A stretch of DNA of 64,000 nt from Anarhynchus alexandrinus. Taxonomy: Eukaryota > Chordata > Aves > Charadriiformes > Charadriidae. Every line of letters begins with the position of its first letter. Position 1 is the stretch's first letter. A program made the translations under genes and the position numbers. Of this stretch, positions 60,201 to 64,000 are shown piece by piece. The stretch spans positions 1,674,470 to 1,738,469 of the forward strand of contig VUYV01000070.1 of assembly GCA_008711295.1 (NCBI GenBank), given 5' to 3'. The notes under the pieces are model-generated. The model saw only the letters and a program-made list of their open reading frames with translations, was not told the DNA's origin and did no database searches.

Positions 60201-62953
60201 GCTCTGTGAATGATTTTTTTTTTTCTTCAATGTCACTGAAACTACATTTGATTCAAACCAGATTTGGTAAAAATGAATTCTTTTTCAGGCTGATATACTG
60301 TACACTGAGATCTAGCCTAAATATATTTCAGGGTATGTATTTTTTTTTATTAGTACAGTTAGATCAATTTCACCCAATTTTGGCTACCTAAAAATTAATC
60401 ATCTGCATTTCCACTGTAGTCAGAGGACAAAGAATGGCAGGTCTGAAGGGTGATCCTTATCACTTGTATCTTAAATACCAAGGGAGAGATAAATCCTCCT
60501 CTAAAGGCACCTTTCCTTCTTGCCTGAATATAGAGGGAGCTTAGGCCACTATTTTAACCTCCAGTCATAATTTTGAGCTGGATAATTGACCCCTAAATGC
60601 TCATGTTTGGCATATTCGTTAAGGTGTGAAGAGAAGGGCAAGGTCTGTGATAGGCAGGGGAACAGTGAAAAGACTCACCCAAAGGGGCAGAGTCGTGCCA
60701 AAGCCCTGGATCAGACTATGTAACTTTGCGTCTGCCGACATTTCCTGGTCTGGCAAGCTCTACATCTTGCACAATTTTAAGTGATTACTAAGAACAATAC
60801 ACTCCTAGATGGTGCAAATCACAGATGGCTGATTTTTTCCTTTTCCAAACCTTTTTCCACGCTTTTGTCTTGTTTGGCTTCCATCATGTCTGTGGGAAAA
60901 AAAAAAATATCTTTTTATTATTAATGCAGAGAGTGTCAGTATTTTTTCGTAAGAGGCAGTTAGTCTCCATTACACGTAATTGACCAATTACTGTGTCAAC
61001 GCACAAAGTAAAAACATGACCCATTTTGATATTTCCTATTGGTATTACACGCATTTATTACATGTGCTAAATGAATTACTTATTTTCCATCCAGGCAGGA
61101 GACTAGAGAAGATGAAATATTGTCTTTTAGTTTAACAAATCTTGTGTATATGTTTATTTCTAGATGTGAAATACAGACACTTTAGTATATTTGTCTCATT
61201 TATTTTTAGCAAATTTAAAATTTTAATTTCTTAGGGATGGATTTCTTTACCTCAGACCACTGGGGTTTTGCCACTTGTTTTACATTTTCCAGGAGCATAA
61301 GTAGGAGGAGAGTTTAATGTGAAGCATTTGTTTTTTTTTCACACTCCCATGAAAAATTTAAGGGAAATGTCATCTTGACACATTTAGCTGGCTGAAATTC
61401 CACCCTACCTGAGAACCCTAGCGTTCCAGATGATAATTATGTCTTAATGGACATTTTTAAACTACAAGACCACCTTAGGGCATTGCTTCTCTGTAATTAG
61501 CAACATTTTTCATCTCTTATTTTAAAAATCAGTAGATTAAAAGAAACATGAATTCAGTGCATAAGCAAGGCATTGATTTTTTGATTGAAATTGCAAATAT
61601 GAGTTCTGACATCTTATTATTTGAGATAGTGTATCTTAATAACTAGACTTGTATGAACATTTCCAGTATTTTGGTTGGATAATCTTGTTAGGATAAAATA
61701 TAAGCAAACAAATATAAGTAAAAGCTTGATCTCATAAATTACAAGATATGATATTTTATGGACAGAATATAATGTGTAAAAAGAATATAAATTATTTTGC
61801 ATAACACTGGATTGTAGAGGATTTTTCTTGTGTTTGCAAATGAAAAGAAACTCTAGTAGTATCCAAAATCTGTCATCTTATGTGACAATTCAGGTCCAGT
61901 TGTTTGTTATTTTTCTATGGATCCAAAGATGTGAGTTCAAGTTTTGCTCATGAAAATGACATATCTGGCCAGCTGCAGTGACATGTATCTTCTTTTAAGG
62001 CTGGGGAGACTTACTTCTCTCTGGTATGTTTGTTGGCTTCAGACAATTTCATTGCATAACAAAGTTTTGCTTGGACCATGCATTGGATTAGAGTTGGTGC
62101 TCAGTCTAGGGTGTACAAGAAATATGAATAATTTTTTTTAAAATCCTCAATATTAGTGGAAAGAGAAAATGTCAACTTTTTCTTTTTTCTTCCTACAAGT
62201 GCTGTTCATAAATTTTCTTATTTTAAGATGAAATTATGGCTTTTCCTGTTCTCCTGTGTGGGGCCTAAGAAACAGGTGACATTTTTTGCATATGGCAAGA
62301 GAGACAAAGAAGTGTGCTGACTATATTTGCTCAACGTGAACTTCTTATTAAAAAAAAAAGTTATTGATGTAAAATGCTTTAGAAAACTGTAAGACATATG
62401 TGCAACTGGACCCATTGTGTCTGGGCTACAGTTAGACAGAAGTGAAGAATTTGATTTGGCTTTCACCCTGTTAACACCAAAAGCCAGAGAGAAAAACAAG
62501 GTTAGTCCTCAGAATCCTGCAAGGTTGACTCTGGCATATGAGAACACAGAGAGAGTCCATGGCTGTTACAGTTTCCTTTTTCACATGTCAGTGTAGGTAG
62601 CAGCGTTCAGATCATGTTCTCCAGGAACATCACCAGTACTCTATGGGTTTCTGAAGTGATCATCCCAGAAATGCACTTTATGCCATTATGGTGAGTAGAC
62701 CATAAACAGCAGGTTTCGTGATGCCCTGAATGTAGTGATGGAGCATAGTAACGGGAACAGGTTACCTGCGCTAAACACGGACTTGGAAACTTTCTGAAAG
62801 AGTTTGTTGTCTCTATACTTGGTTTTATGTCTTATTTTCTTAGAAACATCATTGATGTTGAGTGGCTCTAGTACTCACGTAGCTTCCCCTAATAGGAGTG
62901 TATGCATTTCGGAGGTGTTTTTCTTACATTAAATACAAACACAGTACACCTAC
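57251..62953. other. unannotated AT-rich DNA, about 5.7 kb
   Basis: No gene or repeat supported. A pyrimidine-rich stretch ending in TTCCTTCAG at about 58970-59010 resembles a splice acceptor, but the following sequence offers no convincing exon. Short A/T runs occur near 58701-58713, 60215-60224 and 60898-60907. Frames up to 93 codons have no domain. Confidence 0.45.
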
Positions 62954-63068
62954 CACAGTAAGTCCCCAAGCTTTTCTGTACGAACCTATTATTTTTCTTG
63001 AATTGAGGTTTATATGNGCACAGTATGTCCCCAAGCTTTATTATTTTTCTTGAATTGAGGTTTATATG
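62954..63068. repeat. near-duplicate split by an N (probable assembly scar)
   Basis: The sequence from CACAGTAAGTCCCCAAGCTT to GAGGTTTATATG (62954-63016) is repeated at 63019-63068, with a single N at 63017 between them. The second copy lacks 13 bases present in the first and has one substitution in the first 20. A duplication meeting exactly at an ambiguous base is typical of an unmerged contig overlap. Confidence 0.75.
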
Positions 63069-64000
63069 TAGTAAAAAATCTCAGTTTTCCCAGTAAACAA
63101 GTTCACGTAACCAGATCTCTGTGTTCTACTGGCATTAACCAGGATGCCTTCTGACAGCAAGCAGCGCAGAGAAAGTGAATAGAACAAGGATGGAGCCAGA
63201 GCCTTCTTTGCCCTCCCAAGTGACATGCTGAAGTCAGGCTTGATACAAATTGGCAGAGCGATGTAGGAGACTCACATGGCTTCTGTGTCTGTTCGCTGTC
63301 ATCAGCCTGGTGTTTCTTATAAGGACTGCATTTTACCTAGACAAGACGTTGTCTTCCATTCAGATGATGCTAGGGAGTATTTAGTTGCTACGTTTGCATG
63401 CAGTTGAGTTTGCAGCTGTCTTTTCAAATCTGCCTCAGGTTGCGTTCAACTAGTATTTCCGGGATCAGAGAAAGGATGGCAGCGCGAAACCTCTGAAGTA
63501 CCAACACAGAACTAGCGAAAAAAGACCCCCTTGAAGTCAGTGACAAATTTCAAGAAGTCAGCAGCAAAATAGTCACTAAGTTAAATGGGGCTAAATTTTC
63601 ATTACTTTTTAAGTAAAATAAATCAACCAAACAAAAAACCCTCTTGCCCCATTTCTGCATAAGTTCTGTTCTCCAAATCACGGTAAACATTATCAAAAGA
63701 CTCCAAGTTAAGCCCTTACAACTTTGCCTCCCTCCTACATTGCCCTGTGTGCCCAAGGCACTTGCTATTTAGGAGGCATCAGCCTCAAGGAAATAAAACA
63801 CAAAATATGCCGACCTGTTGGACCAGGACCAATTTTTTTTACAAAATGTCCTACATCAAATTTGATTTGTTCTGAAGCCAAATTAAGTGTGTGTGAAGTT
63901 GTAGCCGTGGGAAAAAAAAAAAAACAAAAAAGTTCAAATTCCTTATTTTATTAATCTATTATTAGCCCAAAATTTAAAAAGAGAAAAAAAAAATAATCAA
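63069..64000. other. unannotated AT-rich DNA
   Basis: No gene or interspersed repeat recognised. The last 100 bases are A-rich, with a 14-base A run near 63912-63925. Confidence 0.45.

Overview
The window looks like vertebrate nuclear DNA, and specifically bird DNA. Its interspersed repeats are almost all CR1 (chicken-repeat 1) LINE fragments. They carry the avian 3' tail made of repeats of ATTCTRTG, and they are 5'-truncated in the usual CR1 way. A solo LTR of a bird endogenous retrovirus is also present. I recall this LTR type from neoavian rather than gallinaceous genomes, so a neoavian species is my inference, not something proven here. Base composition is AT-rich with small GC-rich patches.

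I find no protein-coding gene, rRNA, tRNA or CRISPR array that I can support. The open reading frames are short, lie in unrelated frames and have no recognisable domains. The exceptions are decayed CR1 ORF2 (reverse transcriptase) remnants. The window is best read as intergenic DNA or the interior of a very large intron.

Layout. 1-9535: unannotated AT-rich DNA with GC-rich patches. 9536-9721 and 11961-12236: two minus-strand CR1 3' ends. 12900-13460: AT-rich block around a CpG-dense core with an E-box. 16330-16900: regulatory-looking AT-rich block. 19095-20890: two ancient minus-strand CR1 copies in a row, both covering the same part of the element. 22299-22457: a weak exon-like open segment. 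23900-24160: about five copies of a degenerate 56-bp tandem repeat. 24785-25908: a plus-strand CR1 with recognisable ORF2 pieces, followed by an older minus-strand CR1. 32460-32650: a small CpG-dense islet. 35164-35250: an L2/MIR-like tail. 36240-36770 and 44280-45110: further regulatory-looking blocks. 41205-42455: a 1.25-kb minus-strand CR1 with a large internal deletion. 49098-49446: a plus-strand CR1. 56035-57245: a solo LTR on the minus strand with 5-bp target duplications and its own 45-bp internal repeats, interrupted by a CR1 that has 7-bp target duplications. 62954-63068: a near-duplicate split by an N, probably an assembly scar.

No genes work together here. The main content is a layered repeat history (ancient CR1, then young CR1 and LTR, then CR1 inside the LTR) and several repeat-free AT-rich blocks that could be conserved regulatory DNA. 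I saw no convincing novel biological system. The 56-bp tandem array and the nested LTR are the most notable structures.
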